Below, piece by piece: positions 48,201 through 55,335 of a DNA stretch of 64,000 nt. Position 1 is the first letter of the stretch. The number at the start of each line of letters is the position of its first letter. The stretch is from Phytopseudomonas daroniae. Its GTDB lineage: Bacteria > Pseudomonadota > Gammaproteobacteria > Pseudomonadales > Pseudomonadaceae. The stretch is taken from positions 186,001-250,000 of the forward strand of contig NZ_QJUI01000002.1 in assembly GCF_004327285.1 (NCBI RefSeq), given 5' to 3'. The notes below the pieces were generated by a model. It made no database searches. It saw nothing but the letters and a program-made list of their open reading frames with translations, and was not told the DNA's origin. Made by a program: the position numbers and the translations under genes.

Positions 48201-48760
48201 CAGCCGATGATGCCGTAATCGAGAATTTCCTGGACGTTGGCGGGATTGAGCACCGGAATCGACGCGGCGATAAAGGCATGCTCACTCTGGTGAGCGATGG
48301 TGGACGACTTGCAGCCGTGGTCGTCGCCTGCCAGCAACAACACACCGCCATGAGGCGATACGCCCGCCGAGTTACCGTGCTTGAACACATCGCCACTGCG
48401 ATCCACGCCAGGGCCCTTGCCATACCACATGGCGAATACGCCGTCATAGCGGGCGCCGGGAAACAGGTTGGTCTGCTGGCTGCCCCATACCGCTGTAGCA
48501 CCGAGCTCTTCGTTGACACCGGGCTGAAAGTGAATGGCGTTCTGCTGCAGAAACTCGCGGGCCTCCCACAGACTCTTGTCCAGCCCACCCAGGGGGGATC
48601 CGCGATAGCCGGAAATGAAGCAGGCGGTGTTGAGACCGGCGGCGGTGTCGCGCTGCTTTTGCAACATGGGCAGGCGGGTGAGCGCCTGAGTGCCGGTGAG
48701 GTATAGGTGACCCGTGGCAAGACGATACTTGTCGTCCAGGCGGATTTCGGCCAGAGACAT
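45293..48760 (-). CDS. indolepyruvate ferredoxin oxidoreductase, fused alpha-beta type
   Basis: 1155 residues from ATG 48760 (AAGGAG ten bases upstream). Oxidatively decarboxylates aryl- or 2-oxoacids to acyl-CoA using TPP and Fe-S clusters. The N-terminal alpha region (about 20-410) and TPP-binding region (about 440-600; HFCSGCPHNSSTKVPEGSRA) are followed by a cluster motif CEGCGDCSVKSNC (about 645) and the gamma/beta part with GVGGSGVTTVGALLGMAAHL (about 745). All subunits of archaeal IOR are fused in one chain. Divergent Lrp-type regulator next door suggests amino-acid-responsive control. Confidence 0.92.
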   Translation of the reverse strand: MSLAEIRLDDKYRLATGHLYLTGTQALTRLPMLQKQRDTAAGLNTACFISGYRGSPLGGLDKSLWEAREFLQQNAIHFQPGVNEELGATAVWGSQQTNLFPGARYDGVFAMWYGKGPGVDRSGDVFKHGNSAGVSPHGGVLLLAGDDHGCKSSTIAHQSEHAFIAASIPVLNPANVQEILDYGIIGWELSRYSGCWVALKTIAENVDSSAVVDVDPQRVTINLPDDFELPDDGVHIRWPDPPLAQEKRLNVYKIYAARAFARANGLNKVMLDSPNPRLGIITTGKSYLDVRQALEDLGLDDALCAKVGLRVLKVGMSWPLEPVSVHGFAEGLDEILVVEEKRSIIEDQLTGQLYNWPVGKRPRVVGEFDEQGQSLLPNLGELTPAMIARVIARRLAPIYTSEVIGARLGFLDAKEKALAARSYSTVRTPHFCSGCPHNSSTKVPEGSRAMGGIGCHYMTQWMNRSTETFTQMGGEGVTWIGQAPFTDTPHVFQNLGDGTYFHSGHLALRAAVAAGVNITYKILYNDAVAMTGGQPVDGELRVDQLSQQVFAEGVKRIAVVSDEPEKYPSCSTFAPITSFHHRRELDAVQRELREFKGVSVIIYDQTCATEKRRRRKRGKLVDPARRAFINAAVCEGCGDCSVKSNCLSVLPLETELGRKREIDQNACNKDFSCLDGFCPSFVTVHGGQLRQPQAIGAGALFVALPEPRQPSLERPWSILLPGVGGSGVTTVGALLGMAAHLEGKGCTVLDQAGLAQKFGPVNTHVRIAGHQDDIYAVRIAAGEADLLIGCDLVVAAGEDALAKLNEQVSHAVINSHEAATAEFTRNPDAQVPGQAMREALTDAVGADKTWFVDATHLATRLLGDSIATNLFMLGYAYQKGLVPISAEAIDKAIELNGVAIEFNQQAFLWGRRAAHDAAAVERLVRPASTQAPRCETLEAIIEDRVARLTAYQNAAYAERYRKLVMRVSERDSDPQRRLSQAVARYYFKLLAYKDEYEVARLYSDAAFAESLRAQFQGDFRLQFHLAPSWLSHTDKTTGEPRKRSFGPWMLKAFKVLSTLRFLRGTWLDPFARSEERKLERTLIDEYERSVVAILEGLTNVNYETALAIAELPGQIRGYGHVKEKAVEQARAQERQLQIRMKAGEIAVVRVFEPAA

Positions 48761-48962
48761 GGGCGGCGCTCCTTTTGTTCTTATGGCGACCTTTTTCAAG
48801 TGGCAACGGTAGGTACCACCTGTTCACATCCACCAGGATCACTGTGCGGACGGCTGTCTTAAGCATAGACCGGAGTCTGGCGATTTTTTCTTTCTAATTT
48901 GCGCCGCCAATGCCAATACTGAGCATGAATGTTCCAATAAAAACAATTAACCGGAAAAGAAC
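48761..48962. promoter_or_regulatory. IOR / Lrp divergent intergenic region
   Basis: 202 bp, AT-rich near 48885-48960 (upstream of the Lrp gene). Expected to contain both promoters and Lrp-type sites, none of which I can define precisely. Confidence 0.4.
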
Positions 48963-49430
48963 ATGCACGAGCCATTAAGCGCCATCGACCGTCGCATCTT
49001 GCGCCTGCTGCAACGTAACGCCGACCTGAGCGCTGCCGAAATCGCCAAGAAGGTCGAGCTGTCCCAATCCCCCTGCTGGCGACGCATCAACCGCCTGCAG
49101 GAAGAAGGCTTTATCGAACGCAAGGTGGCGCTGCTCAGTCATAAGCGGCTCGGCTTCAACATCACCGTGTTCGTCAGCATCAAACTGTCGGCCCACGGCC
49201 GCAGCAATCTCGACGAATTCGAGCAAGCCATCATCGGTTATCCGGAGGTGCTGGAATGCTTCACAATGGCCGGCAGCTCGGACTACCTGCTCAAGGTCGT
49301 GGCGCGGGACATCGCCAGTTACGAGCGTTTTTTACGCGATCAACTTTTGCAACGCCCCCACGTGCTGGAAGCACATTCGGGCATTGCGATGAGCGAAGTG
49401 AAGCGCACTACCGAGCTTCCCCTGGACTGA
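48963..49430 (+). CDS. Lrp/AsnC-family transcriptional regulator
   Basis: 155 residues. The N-terminal helix-turn-helix (AIDRRILRLLQRNADLSAAE, then VELSQSPCWRRINRLQEEGF) is joined to a C-terminal RAM ligand/oligomerisation domain (about 75-150). Divergent from the oxidoreductase gene, which it probably regulates in response to an aromatic or branched-chain amino acid. Confidence 0.93.
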   Translation: MHEPLSAIDRRILRLLQRNADLSAAEIAKKVELSQSPCWRRINRLQEEGFIERKVALLSHKRLGFNITVFVSIKLSAHGRSNLDEFEQAIIGYPEVLECFTMAGSSDYLLKVVARDIASYERFLRDQLLQRPHVLEAHSGIAMSEVKRTTELPLD

Positions 49431-49447
49431 AACCCGCGCATCGATCA

Positions 49448-49489
49448 TGCATTTTGCAAGGCGGCAGTTGGGCCACCTTGCAACATGCA
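49448..49489. repeat. long inverted repeat upstream of the small-protein operon
   Basis: TGCAttTTGCAAGG and CCTTGCAAcaTGCA arms, separated by 14 bp. It centres about 110 bp upstream of the sigma-54-like promoter start, the usual distance for an enhancer-binding protein site. It also follows the Lrp gene stop by 18 bp, so a role as a transcript-end hairpin is the alternative. Confidence 0.6.
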
Positions 49490-49554
49490 CGAAAACCCTC
49501 GACAAAAACCAACATAACCAATTGTTTTATAAGTATTTTTTTATCAATAAATAT

Positions 49555-49570
49555 TGGCATGAGAACTGCT
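49555..49570 (+). promoter_or_regulatory. sigma-54-like promoter of the small-protein operon
   Basis: TGGCATGAGAACTGCT matches TGGCACG-N4-TTGCT at 10 of 12 fixed positions with GG and GC exactly spaced. A 7-bp hairpin CTCGCAT/ATGCGAG (49577-49599) lies at the expected transcript 5' end. Confidence 0.55.
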
Positions 49571-49609
49571 CTCTTACTCGCATAGAACCCGAATGCGAGA
49601 TTCCCCACC

Positions 49610-49846
49610 ATGAACAGCCTCATCGCTCTGGCCGCCGCCATCGCCCTGACCCTGCTAGCAGGCGCCGCATTCGCCACCTTTCAGAATAACCAGCAGCAGG
49701 CCACTGCCATGCAGCTGGTGCAGCAGATGCGCGCCACGCCTGTGCAATTTCAACACGCCACCCAGGCTGAGCCTGGCCAGTTCGCCGCCAAACCTCTGAC
49801 CAACAGCGAGTGGCAACCCCGTCCACAGCAACGCTTCACGTTCTGA
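49610..49846 (+). CDS. small membrane or exported protein of unknown function (operon gene 1)
   Basis: 78 residues. One hydrophobic N-terminal segment (MNSLIALAAAIALTLLAGAA) could be a signal peptide or anchor. The remainder is Gln-rich and polar with an aromatic C-terminus (PRPQQRFTF). No family recognised. Its stop codon abuts the next start (TGAATG). RBS is weak. Confidence 0.55.
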   Translation: MNSLIALAAAIALTLLAGAAFATFQNNQQQATAMQLVQQMRATPVQFQHATQAEPGQFAAKPLTNSEWQPRPQQRFTF

Positions 49847-50032
49847 ATGATGGACATGTGGAGGGTATTTTTTCCTGGGTTCGTACTGCTGCTGGCCACC
49901 ATCACCTGCGTTGCCATTTGGCTAATCGACGGGCTCTCGGAGCGAGCACCGCCGCAAACGTCCAGAGATGAACAGAATGACTCCATGACCCCTTTTTCCA
50001 GACGTCAAACATGCAGCACGAGGAAAGCATGA
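49847..50032 (+). CDS. small membrane protein of unknown function (operon gene 2)
   Basis: 61 residues from ATG 49847 (49850 possible). A single transmembrane segment at about residues 7-26 (VFFPGFVLLLATITCVAIWL) is followed by a short hydrophilic tail. Directly abuts the preceding stop codon and overlaps the next ATG by 4 bp (ATGA), so all three are probably translationally coupled. No family recognised. Confidence 0.5.
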   Translation: MMDMWRVFFPGFVLLLATITCVAIWLIDGLSERAPPQTSRDEQNDSMTPFSRRQTCSTRKA

Positions 50033-50217
50033 TGTCCAAACCCGCTTTGTTGTTTCTGCTGATGGCAGCTATCTCCGGATGCCTGTTATGGGTCGCACCT
50101 GAGCAAGCCGAATGGCTGATAGTTGCCGCCAAGGTCGGGCTGGCTGTTAGCGGGATGTCGTTGACGGTTGCACTGCTGATCGGCAAACGGGTCAAGTTCG
50201 ATCCGGTTCTGCGCTAA
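50029..50217 (+). CDS. small membrane protein of unknown function (operon gene 3)
   Basis: 62 residues from ATG 50029, chosen because GAGGAAAGC precedes it and it overlaps the upstream stop by 4 bp. Two hydrophobic segments (about 5-24, ALLFLLMAAISGCLLWVAP; and about 29-52) predict a helical hairpin ending in a basic tail. The AISGC sequence resembles a lipobox but is followed by a second helix. Function unknown. Confidence 0.55.
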   Translation: MMSKPALLFLLMAAISGCLLWVAPEQAEWLIVAAKVGLAVSGMSLTVALLIGKRVKFDPVLR

Positions 50218-50268
50218 CTCGCAAATCCGCCCCTGGCGAGTTGTTGCCACGCGTTAATAGCCAACGCC

Positions 50269-50841
50269 TCAGTCAGCGAAGCCTGTTGGCGCTTTTACCA
50301 GTTGCAGCAACCTTGTGACCGTATCCTCGAGGGGCCCGGAGTTGTCGAGGCGGATTACACCGTGCTCGGCCACCCCTTCTCCGTCAGCAACAAATTTCGC
50401 GTTGCGCGCCAATCTGGCTTCGATCTCGTCGAGCGCCTCCCGACCACGACACAACAGCCGTGAGCGCAGTACATCTTGCGAGACCTCCAGCAGGATGGGC
50501 AACAGGTCAGGGTAGCGCTGCCGAGCCTCGCCCAAGTATCCCCGAGATCCGTTGACCAGCACCTGCCAACCCGCCGCCAACCACGCGTCCGTTTCCCCGG
50601 GAATCCCATAGGCCAGGCCATTGGCCCGCCAGCTCATTGCGAAGGCACCGGACAGCAGACGCTTTTCGAACTCCTCGCAAGAAACGGCAATAGCATCCTC
50701 ACCCATGGCTTCCGCGGAGCGTGTGATTACACGTCTAGCGACCCGGCATCCCTGAGCCTCAAGACGCTCGCGTGCAGCATCGAGCAGGCTGTCCTTGCCC
50801 GACCCCGAGGGGCCCATGAGATAGATCAGCCTACCCGCCAT
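50269..50841 (-). CDS. phnN: ribose 1,5-bisphosphate phosphokinase PhnN
   Basis: 190 residues. P-loop GPSGSGKDSLLDAARERL (about 10-27) and guanylate-kinase-like layout (FAMSWRANGLAYGIP, VLVNGSRGYL) match PhnN, which makes PRPP from ribose 1,5-bisphosphate in phosphonate breakdown. No other phn gene is in the window, so it is an orphan here. Confidence 0.88.
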   Translation of the reverse strand: MAGRLIYLMGPSGSGKDSLLDAARERLEAQGCRVARRVITRSAEAMGEDAIAVSCEEFEKRLLSGAFAMSWRANGLAYGIPGETDAWLAAGWQVLVNGSRGYLGEARQRYPDLLPILLEVSQDVLRSRLLCRGREALDEIEARLARNAKFVADGEGVAEHGVIRLDNSGPLEDTVTRLLQLVKAPTGFAD

Positions 50842-51224
50842 TCAGAAACACCTCTTTGGCTAGCGCCATAGCGACGCAGTTCACTGCGCAAATCAAGCGA
50901 GCCGATATCATTGGCTTCCTGGAGACAGCGGCACGTGCCGAATGATACCCGTGCTGCGCTTCGGCAGCGCCACACCCCATCCAGGACGGGTGATCAGCGA
51001 TGGCTACGACAACCGAGGTGCCCTGGCCGCGAAAAATCCGAATGCGAGCCGCGATGATTTTGGCGCTAAAGCGCCCGACAAATGCGACTTTCCGCCCATT
51101 CGAGGCTAATTTCGATAACTGGTGCTGGCAAAAAGCCTCCACCCAGGCCAGAATACGACATGTAATTGGCGTCAATTATCCGATACAAAGAAATACGACC
51201 ACCAAAGAAAACGCCGACCGAGTT
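50842..51224. other. non-coding gap upstream of amrZ
   Basis: Open frames exist on both strands, but their composition is poor and no family is recognisable. I see no gene. The phnN promoter must lie near 50842-50900. Confidence 0.5.
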
Positions 51225-51251
51225 GAACGGCTAGCGATAAAGATGGTCAGA
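51225..51251 (+). promoter_or_regulatory. AlgU (sigma-22)-like promoter of amrZ
   Basis: GAACGG-N16-TCAGA, comparable to the AlgU consensus GAACTT-N16/17-TCTGA, 65 bp before the amrZ ATG. In P. aeruginosa amrZ is AlgU-dependent, which supports the call. Confidence 0.5.
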
Positions 51252-51315
51252 TTGCTGACACTCCCGTAGCTATATGCCACTACAGCTTCGTTTCCCTGAA
51301 CTAATTGGTTGATGT

Positions 51316-51645
51316 ATGCGCCCTATGAAACAGGCTATCTACTCCAGCCGTACGGCTGACAAGTTCGTCGTTCGGTTGCCCGACGGCATGCGCGAGCGCA
51401 TCGCTGATGTCGCACGCCAACACCACCGCAGCATGAACTCCGAGATCATTGCGCGCCTGGAGCAGAGCATGCTTCAGGAAGGCGTTCTGGACGACGAGCT
51501 TGGCGTGCGCCTGGACAGCCCTGAGCTGTCCCTGCACGAGCGAGAACTGCTGCAGCGCTTCCGCCAGCTGTCACGCCGCCAGCAGAACGCCCTCGTCGCA
51601 CTGATCGCGCACGACGCAGAGATGGCCGCCGGCAACGACGACTAA
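51316..51645 (+). CDS. amrZ: AmrZ/AlgZ ribbon-helix-helix regulator
   Basis: 109 residues. The Arc-type ribbon-helix-helix ([38 protein letters not shown]) is followed by the AmrZ-specific C-terminus ([20 protein letters not shown]). In P. aeruginosa AmrZ activates alginate and twitching genes and represses fleQ, so it is pertinent to the flagellar locus in this window. Start [16 protein letters not shown] matches the family. Confidence 0.95.
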   Translation: MRPMKQAIYSSRTADKFVVRLPDGMRERIADVARQHHRSMNSEIIARLEQSMLQEGVLDDELGVRLDSPELSLHERELLQRFRQLSRRQQNALVALIAHDAEMAAGNDD

Positions 51646-51658
51646 TCTGCAAAAACGA

Positions 51659-51684
51659 AAAACCGGCTCCAGGCCGGTTTTTTT
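51659..51684 (+). terminator. terminator of amrZ
   Basis: AAAACCGGC-tccag-GCCGGTTTTTTTG hairpin with T-tail, 14 bp after the stop. Confidence 0.92.
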
Positions 51685-51783
51685 GTTGCTTGCCTTCCCT
51701 GGCAGCCACCCTGCGGGCCGTCGCAAGCGACGTCAAAAATGGCTCCCGGCCATTTTTTGTTGCCTGCGAAAAGCCGAATCGCC

Positions 51784-53232
51784 CTAAAGGAGGAACAGCG
51801 AAGCCAGCCCCAGGAAGATGAAAAAACCACCACTATCGGTGACTGCCGTGATCATCACACTGGCCCCCATGGCCGGGTCGCGCCCGAAACGCATCAGCGT
51901 CATGGGAATCAGCACGCCCATCAGGGCCGCCAGCAGCAGGTTGAGCGTCATCGCAGCGGTCATCACCACGCCCAGCGACCAGCTGTCATATAGACCGTAT
52001 GCCACCACACCGATCACCCCGCCCCACACCAGGCCGTTGATCAGCGCAACGCCCAGCTCCTTGCGAATCAGCCGCGAGGTATTGCCATTGCCAGTACTGA
52101 CCTGATCGAGCGCCATCGCGCGGACGATCATGGTGATGGTCTGGTTACCCGAGTTGCCACCGATACCTGCAACGATCGGCATCAAGGCCGCCAATGCCAC
52201 CAGCTTCTCGATGGAGCCCTCGAACAGACCGATAACCCGCGATGCCATGAAGGCAGTGACCAGGTTGACGGCCAGCCAGGCCCAGCGGTTACGTAACGAC
52301 TTCCAGACGGAGGCGAAGATATCTTCCTCTTCGCGCAGACCTGCCATGTTGAGGACTTCGCTTTCACTTTCCTCACGGATCAGGTCGACCATCTCATCGA
52401 TGGTCAGACGACCGATGAGCTTGCCGTTCTTGTCGACTACCGGCGCGGAGATCAGGTCATAACGCTCGAAGGCCTGAGCAGCGTCGTAGGCATCTTCATC
52501 CGGATGGAAGCTGACCGGATCATTGGCCATGACCTCGGCAACCTGCTTCTCCGGATCGTTGACCAGCAGACGCTTGATCGACAGAACGCCCTTGAGCACA
52601 CCGTCGTAGTCGACCACGAACAGCTTGTCGGTATGCCCTGGCAGCTCCTTGAGGCGGCGCAGATAGCGCAGCACCACCTCCAGACTGACGTCCTCACGGA
52701 TGGTGACCATCTCGAAGTCCATCAGCGCACCGACCTGATCCTCCTCATAGGAGAGCGCAGAACGCACCCGCTCGCGCTGCTGGGCGTCGAGGGTTTCCAT
52801 CAGCTCATGGACGACATCACGCGGCAGCTCGGATGCCAGATCGGCTAATTCGTCGGCATCCATCTCCTTGGCCGCCGCGAGGATCTCATGATCCTCCATG
52901 TCGGCGAGCAACGTCTCACGCACGGCGTCCGAGACTTCGAGAAGGATGTCACCGTCACGATCAGCCTTGACCAGCTGCCAGATGGCCAGACGATCGTCCA
53001 GCGGCAGGGCTTCGAGAATATAGGCGACGTCGGCAGAGTGCAGATCATCGAGCTTGCGCTGCAGTTCGGCGAGGTTCTGCCGGTGCACCAGACCTTCGAC
53101 GCGATCCTGGTGGTGGCCTTCCTGGCGATGGGTAAGGTCTTCGACCAGTCGATGCCGCTGCAATAACTCGACGACCTGAGCGAGTCGATCCTGCAGGCTT
53201 TCTTGCGGCTTCTTGGTTTCTACTTCTGACAT
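51784..53232 (-). CDS. mgtE: magnesium transporter MgtE
   Basis: 482 residues, start MSEVETKKPQESLQDRLAQV at 53232. The MgtE N-domain (about 25-140), two CBS domains (about 150-270) that sense Mg2+, then five transmembrane helices are in the canonical order. The pore-associated PIVAGIGGNSGNQTITMIVR lies at about 355-374. Gated Mg2+ uptake channel in the inner membrane. Confidence 0.95.
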   Translation of the reverse strand: MSEVETKKPQESLQDRLAQVVELLQRHRLVEDLTHRQEGHHQDRVEGLVHRQNLAELQRKLDDLHSADVAYILEALPLDDRLAIWQLVKADRDGDILLEVSDAVRETLLADMEDHEILAAAKEMDADELADLASELPRDVVHELMETLDAQQRERVRSALSYEEDQVGALMDFEMVTIREDVSLEVVLRYLRRLKELPGHTDKLFVVDYDGVLKGVLSIKRLLVNDPEKQVAEVMANDPVSFHPDEDAYDAAQAFERYDLISAPVVDKNGKLIGRLTIDEMVDLIREESESEVLNMAGLREEEDIFASVWKSLRNRWAWLAVNLVTAFMASRVIGLFEGSIEKLVALAALMPIVAGIGGNSGNQTITMIVRAMALDQVSTGNGNTSRLIRKELGVALINGLVWGGVIGVVAYGLYDSWSLGVVMTAAMTLNLLLAALMGVLIPMTLMRFGRDPAMGASVMITAVTDSGGFFIFLGLASLFLL

Positions 53233-53550
53233 GGCACACTCCGCCCCCAGCGGCGGCGCGCGCGCGAGGGTCAATCAGTCAATACGTGATTGCACACTTG
53301 GAATTCTGAGTTACTACTGGGTAAGTCCATGGTGAGGATCCACAAGCCCCGGCGGGGCTGACAGATGAATAATAACACGCTAATCAGTCATGTACGTGAC
53401 AAAGGCATGGCAAGACAAGCGCTTGCAGCATTTTCCTGATCCCGTCCGCAAGAGTTCGAATAGTCCGACGCCTGCGGCTCGGCAGAAGACACCTGGCAGC
53501 GAGAAGAGCATCGGCTAAGCTTGCCAGAACACGTCAAGGAGGACGCCACC
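53233..53550. other. mgtE upstream region
   Basis: 318 bp without a gene. It contains a GC hairpin AGCCCC-ggc-GGGGCT (about 53347-53360) and an AT-rich block near 53365-53395. I see no match to a known Mg2+ riboswitch by eye. Confidence 0.45.
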
Positions 53551-54048
53551 ATGCACTGGATGCGCTGCGCAGCCGTCTGCGCCATCATGCTCTGCCCTAC
53601 CCCACTGCTCGCCTCGAGCGTCTTTCGCTGCGAAGACGGCAATGGCCACATCACCTTCACTCGGCATGGCTGCACTGAAAGCCAGCAACAGCACATTCAG
53701 GACACTCATAATCCCAGACCCGGTAGCGGTACAGCCGTTCCGCTGGCGATACCGCAACCAGCCACTAAAAGCGCAGCAGCAAGCTCTACCAGCAGCTCAC
53801 TGACGGTTGTCGGCGAGCTGCAGGACGGTTGCGGTAATGCCGTCACCGGCAGCGCCAGGCGCGAAGCGATCATCAGGAAGCAGGTACGCGCCGGTATGAC
53901 CCGCAGCGACGTGGAAAGCGCTCTCGGCAAGCCTGAGCGCATCAGCCGACGCAACGGCCAGACGACCTATCACTACGCCAGCAAGTACAACAGCGAGCGG
54001 CGCACGGTCAGCTTCGATCAGAATGACTGCGTCACGGGAAAACGCTGA
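53551..54048 (+). CDS. exported DUF4124-type protein
   Basis: 165 residues from ATG 53551 (AAGGAGG upstream). Signal peptide to about residue 22 (IMLCPTPLLASS). The SSVFRCEDGNGHITFTRHGC segment is the DUF4124 signature; a Ser/Thr/Pro linker leads to a C-terminal half resembling SmpA/BamE-like repeats (VRAGMTRSDVESALGKPERI). Periplasmic; function unknown. Confidence 0.8.
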   Translation: MHWMRCAAVCAIMLCPTPLLASSVFRCEDGNGHITFTRHGCTESQQQHIQDTHNPRPGSGTAVPLAIPQPATKSAAASSTSSSLTVVGELQDGCGNAVTGSARREAIIRKQVRAGMTRSDVESALGKPERISRRNGQTTYHYASKYNSERRTVSFDQNDCVTGKR

Positions 54049-54054
54049 GCAAAG

Positions 54055-54086
54055 AAAAAGGGCCTGCATCGCTGCAGGCCCTTTTT
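54055..54086. terminator. bidirectional terminator between the DUF4124 gene and the tRNA-Arg array
   Basis: AAAAAGGGCCTGC-atcgct-GCAGGCCCTTTTTT; A-run and T-run on each side serve both converging transcripts. Confidence 0.92.
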
Positions 54087-54090
54087 TGTA

Positions 54091-54167
54091 TGGCGGACTC
54101 AGGAGGATTCGAACCTCCGACCGCTCGGTTCGTAGCCGAGTACTCTATCCAGCTGAGCTATGAGTCC
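54091..54167 (-). tRNA. tRNA-Arg (ACG), copy 1
   Basis: 77-nt cloverleaf with CCA. The anticodon loop CTACGAA gives ACG. The acceptor GGACTCA pairs with TGAGTCC. Confidence 0.96.
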
Positions 54168-54666
54168 GTTACAGATCACCTGAAAGCTACTGCGCTTGGT
54201 CATGCTGCGTTGAAACCAATCTCAGAATGCTCATTTAGAAACCTAAACTGCGCTTCTTCGCTTGCTTTCGCCTTGCCTGCCCTTCGCTCGCTACGCTTTC
54301 ATGCGATCTTTGGTGTTTTTAGACCAGATCACCGCTGGTTGACGCAAAATGGTTCGCACTGCTGCAAGCCATTCAATATGGCGGACTCAGGAGGATTCGA
54401 ACCTCCGACCGCTCGGTTCGTAGCCGAGTACTCTATCCAGCTGAGCTATGAGTCCGTTACAGATCACCTGAAAGCTACTGCGCTTGGTCATGCTGCGTTG
54501 AAATCAATCTCAGAATGCTCATTTAGAAAACTAAACTGCGCTTCTTCGCTTGCTTTCGCCTTGCCTGCCCTTCGTTCGCTACGCTTTCATGCGATCTTTG
54601 GTGCTTTTAGACCAGATCACCGCTGGTTGAAACAAAATGGCTTGCACTGCTGCAAGCCATTCAATA
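54168..54666. repeat. tandem 288-bp repeat units carrying the tRNA-Arg genes
   Basis: tRNA-Arg genes begin at 54091, 54379 and 54667, exactly 288 bp apart. The two 211-bp spacers are nearly identical; I see only scattered substitutions (for example CTTCGCTCGC versus CTTCGTTCGC). Part of the spacer (GTGTTTTTAGACCAGATCAC) also follows copy 3. A frame through all three units is open but is an artefact of the tRNA repeats. Confidence 0.9.
54379..54455 (-). tRNA. tRNA-Arg (ACG), copy 2
   Basis: Identical 77-nt copy with CCA, in the second 288-bp unit. Confidence 0.96.
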
Positions 54667-54743
54667 TGGCGGACTCAGGAGGATTCGAACCTCCGACCGC
54701 TCGGTTCGTAGCCGAGTACTCTATCCAGCTGAGCTATGAGTCC
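54667..54743 (-). tRNA. tRNA-Arg (ACG), copy 3
   Basis: Identical 77-nt copy with CCA; promoter-proximal copy, downstream of tRNA-Ser. Confidence 0.96.
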
Positions 54744-54815
54744 GTTTGGTGTTTTTAGACCAGATCACCGCTGGTTTCTTCGCTAACCCGATTTAAAACC
54801 AGGCTTGCCAAATAA

Positions 54816-54906
54816 TGGCGGAGAAGGGGGGATTCGAACCCCCGACACCCTTTTGAGGTGTACTCCCTTAGCAGGGGAGCGCCTTCGGCCACTCGGCCAC
54901 CTCTCC
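54816..54906 (-). tRNA. tRNA-Ser (GCT)
   Basis: 91-nt class II tRNA with a long variable arm and CCA. The anticodon loop CTGCTAA gives GCT. It heads the tRNA array just downstream of csrA. Confidence 0.96.
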
Positions 54907-54967
54907 GCAACACGGGGCGCATGATACTCATGTTCTCCCCGTTTGCAAACCAAAATTTCGAGAAAAA

Positions 54968-55153
54968 TTAGTGGTTTGGTTCTTCGCCTTTCTCTTTCTG
55001 GATGCGCTGGTAAATCTCTTCACGGTGCACGGCGACTTCCTTAGGCGCATTGACGCCAATCCGCACCTGATTACCTTTAACGCCCAACACGGTGACAGTG
55101 ACTTCGTCACCCACCATCAGGGTCTCTCCGACCCGGCGAGTCAGAATCAGCAT
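54968..55153 (-). CDS. csrA: carbon storage regulator CsrA/RsmA
   Basis: 61-residue RNA-binding dimer. [20 protein letters not shown] and the RNA-contacting [11 protein letters not shown] near residues 42-52 are conserved. Post-transcriptional repressor recognising ANGGA motifs in mRNA leaders; in pseudomonads it balances motility against biofilm. Excellent RBS (AAGGAGAAAGGA). Follows lysC across a terminator. Confidence 0.97.
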   Translation of the reverse strand: MLILTRRVGETLMVGDEVTVTVLGVKGNQVRIGVNAPKEVAVHREEIYQRIQKEKGEEPNH

Positions 55154-55296
55154 TCCTTTCTCCTTACGGATTCAATTTCGGACAACAAGTCTGCAAGCAG
55201 TTGAAAAGCACCGACCAGGATCAATACGAAACTGTCGGCACCCAAGTATTGACCAGCACGGACGGACGGAAAGTTCCACCAACACCAACCAAAAGA

Positions 55297-55327
55297 GCAA
55301 AAGGCGCGGAACAACCGCGCCTTTTGC
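55297..55327 (-). terminator. terminator of lysC
   Basis: Minus strand GCAAAAGGCGCGG-ttgt-TCCGCGCCTTTTGC, nine bases after the lysC stop. It isolates csrA, whose promoter must lie in 55154-55296. Confidence 0.92.
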
Positions 55328-55335
55328 AGAATGCC

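Noticed and set aside
50831..51175. 114-codon minus-strand frame upstream of phnN
   Set aside because: No ribosome-binding site or family resemblance, unusual Cys/Arg content, and it overlaps the likely phnN promoter.
53340..53400. Mg2+ riboswitch before mgtE
   Set aside because: Only a simple GC hairpin is visible; no resemblance to known Mg2+-sensing leader architectures could be shown by eye.
54091..54743. Regularly spaced repeats that might suggest a CRISPR array
   Set aside because: Unit length is 288 bp and the conserved part folds as tRNA; spacers are near-identical rather than unique, and there are no cas genes.
54090..54758. A 222-codon plus-strand frame with three near-identical internal repeats (MADSGGFEPPTARF type)
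   Set aside because: It is the antisense reading of three tRNA-Arg genes and their spacers; the repeat period equals the 288-bp tRNA unit.
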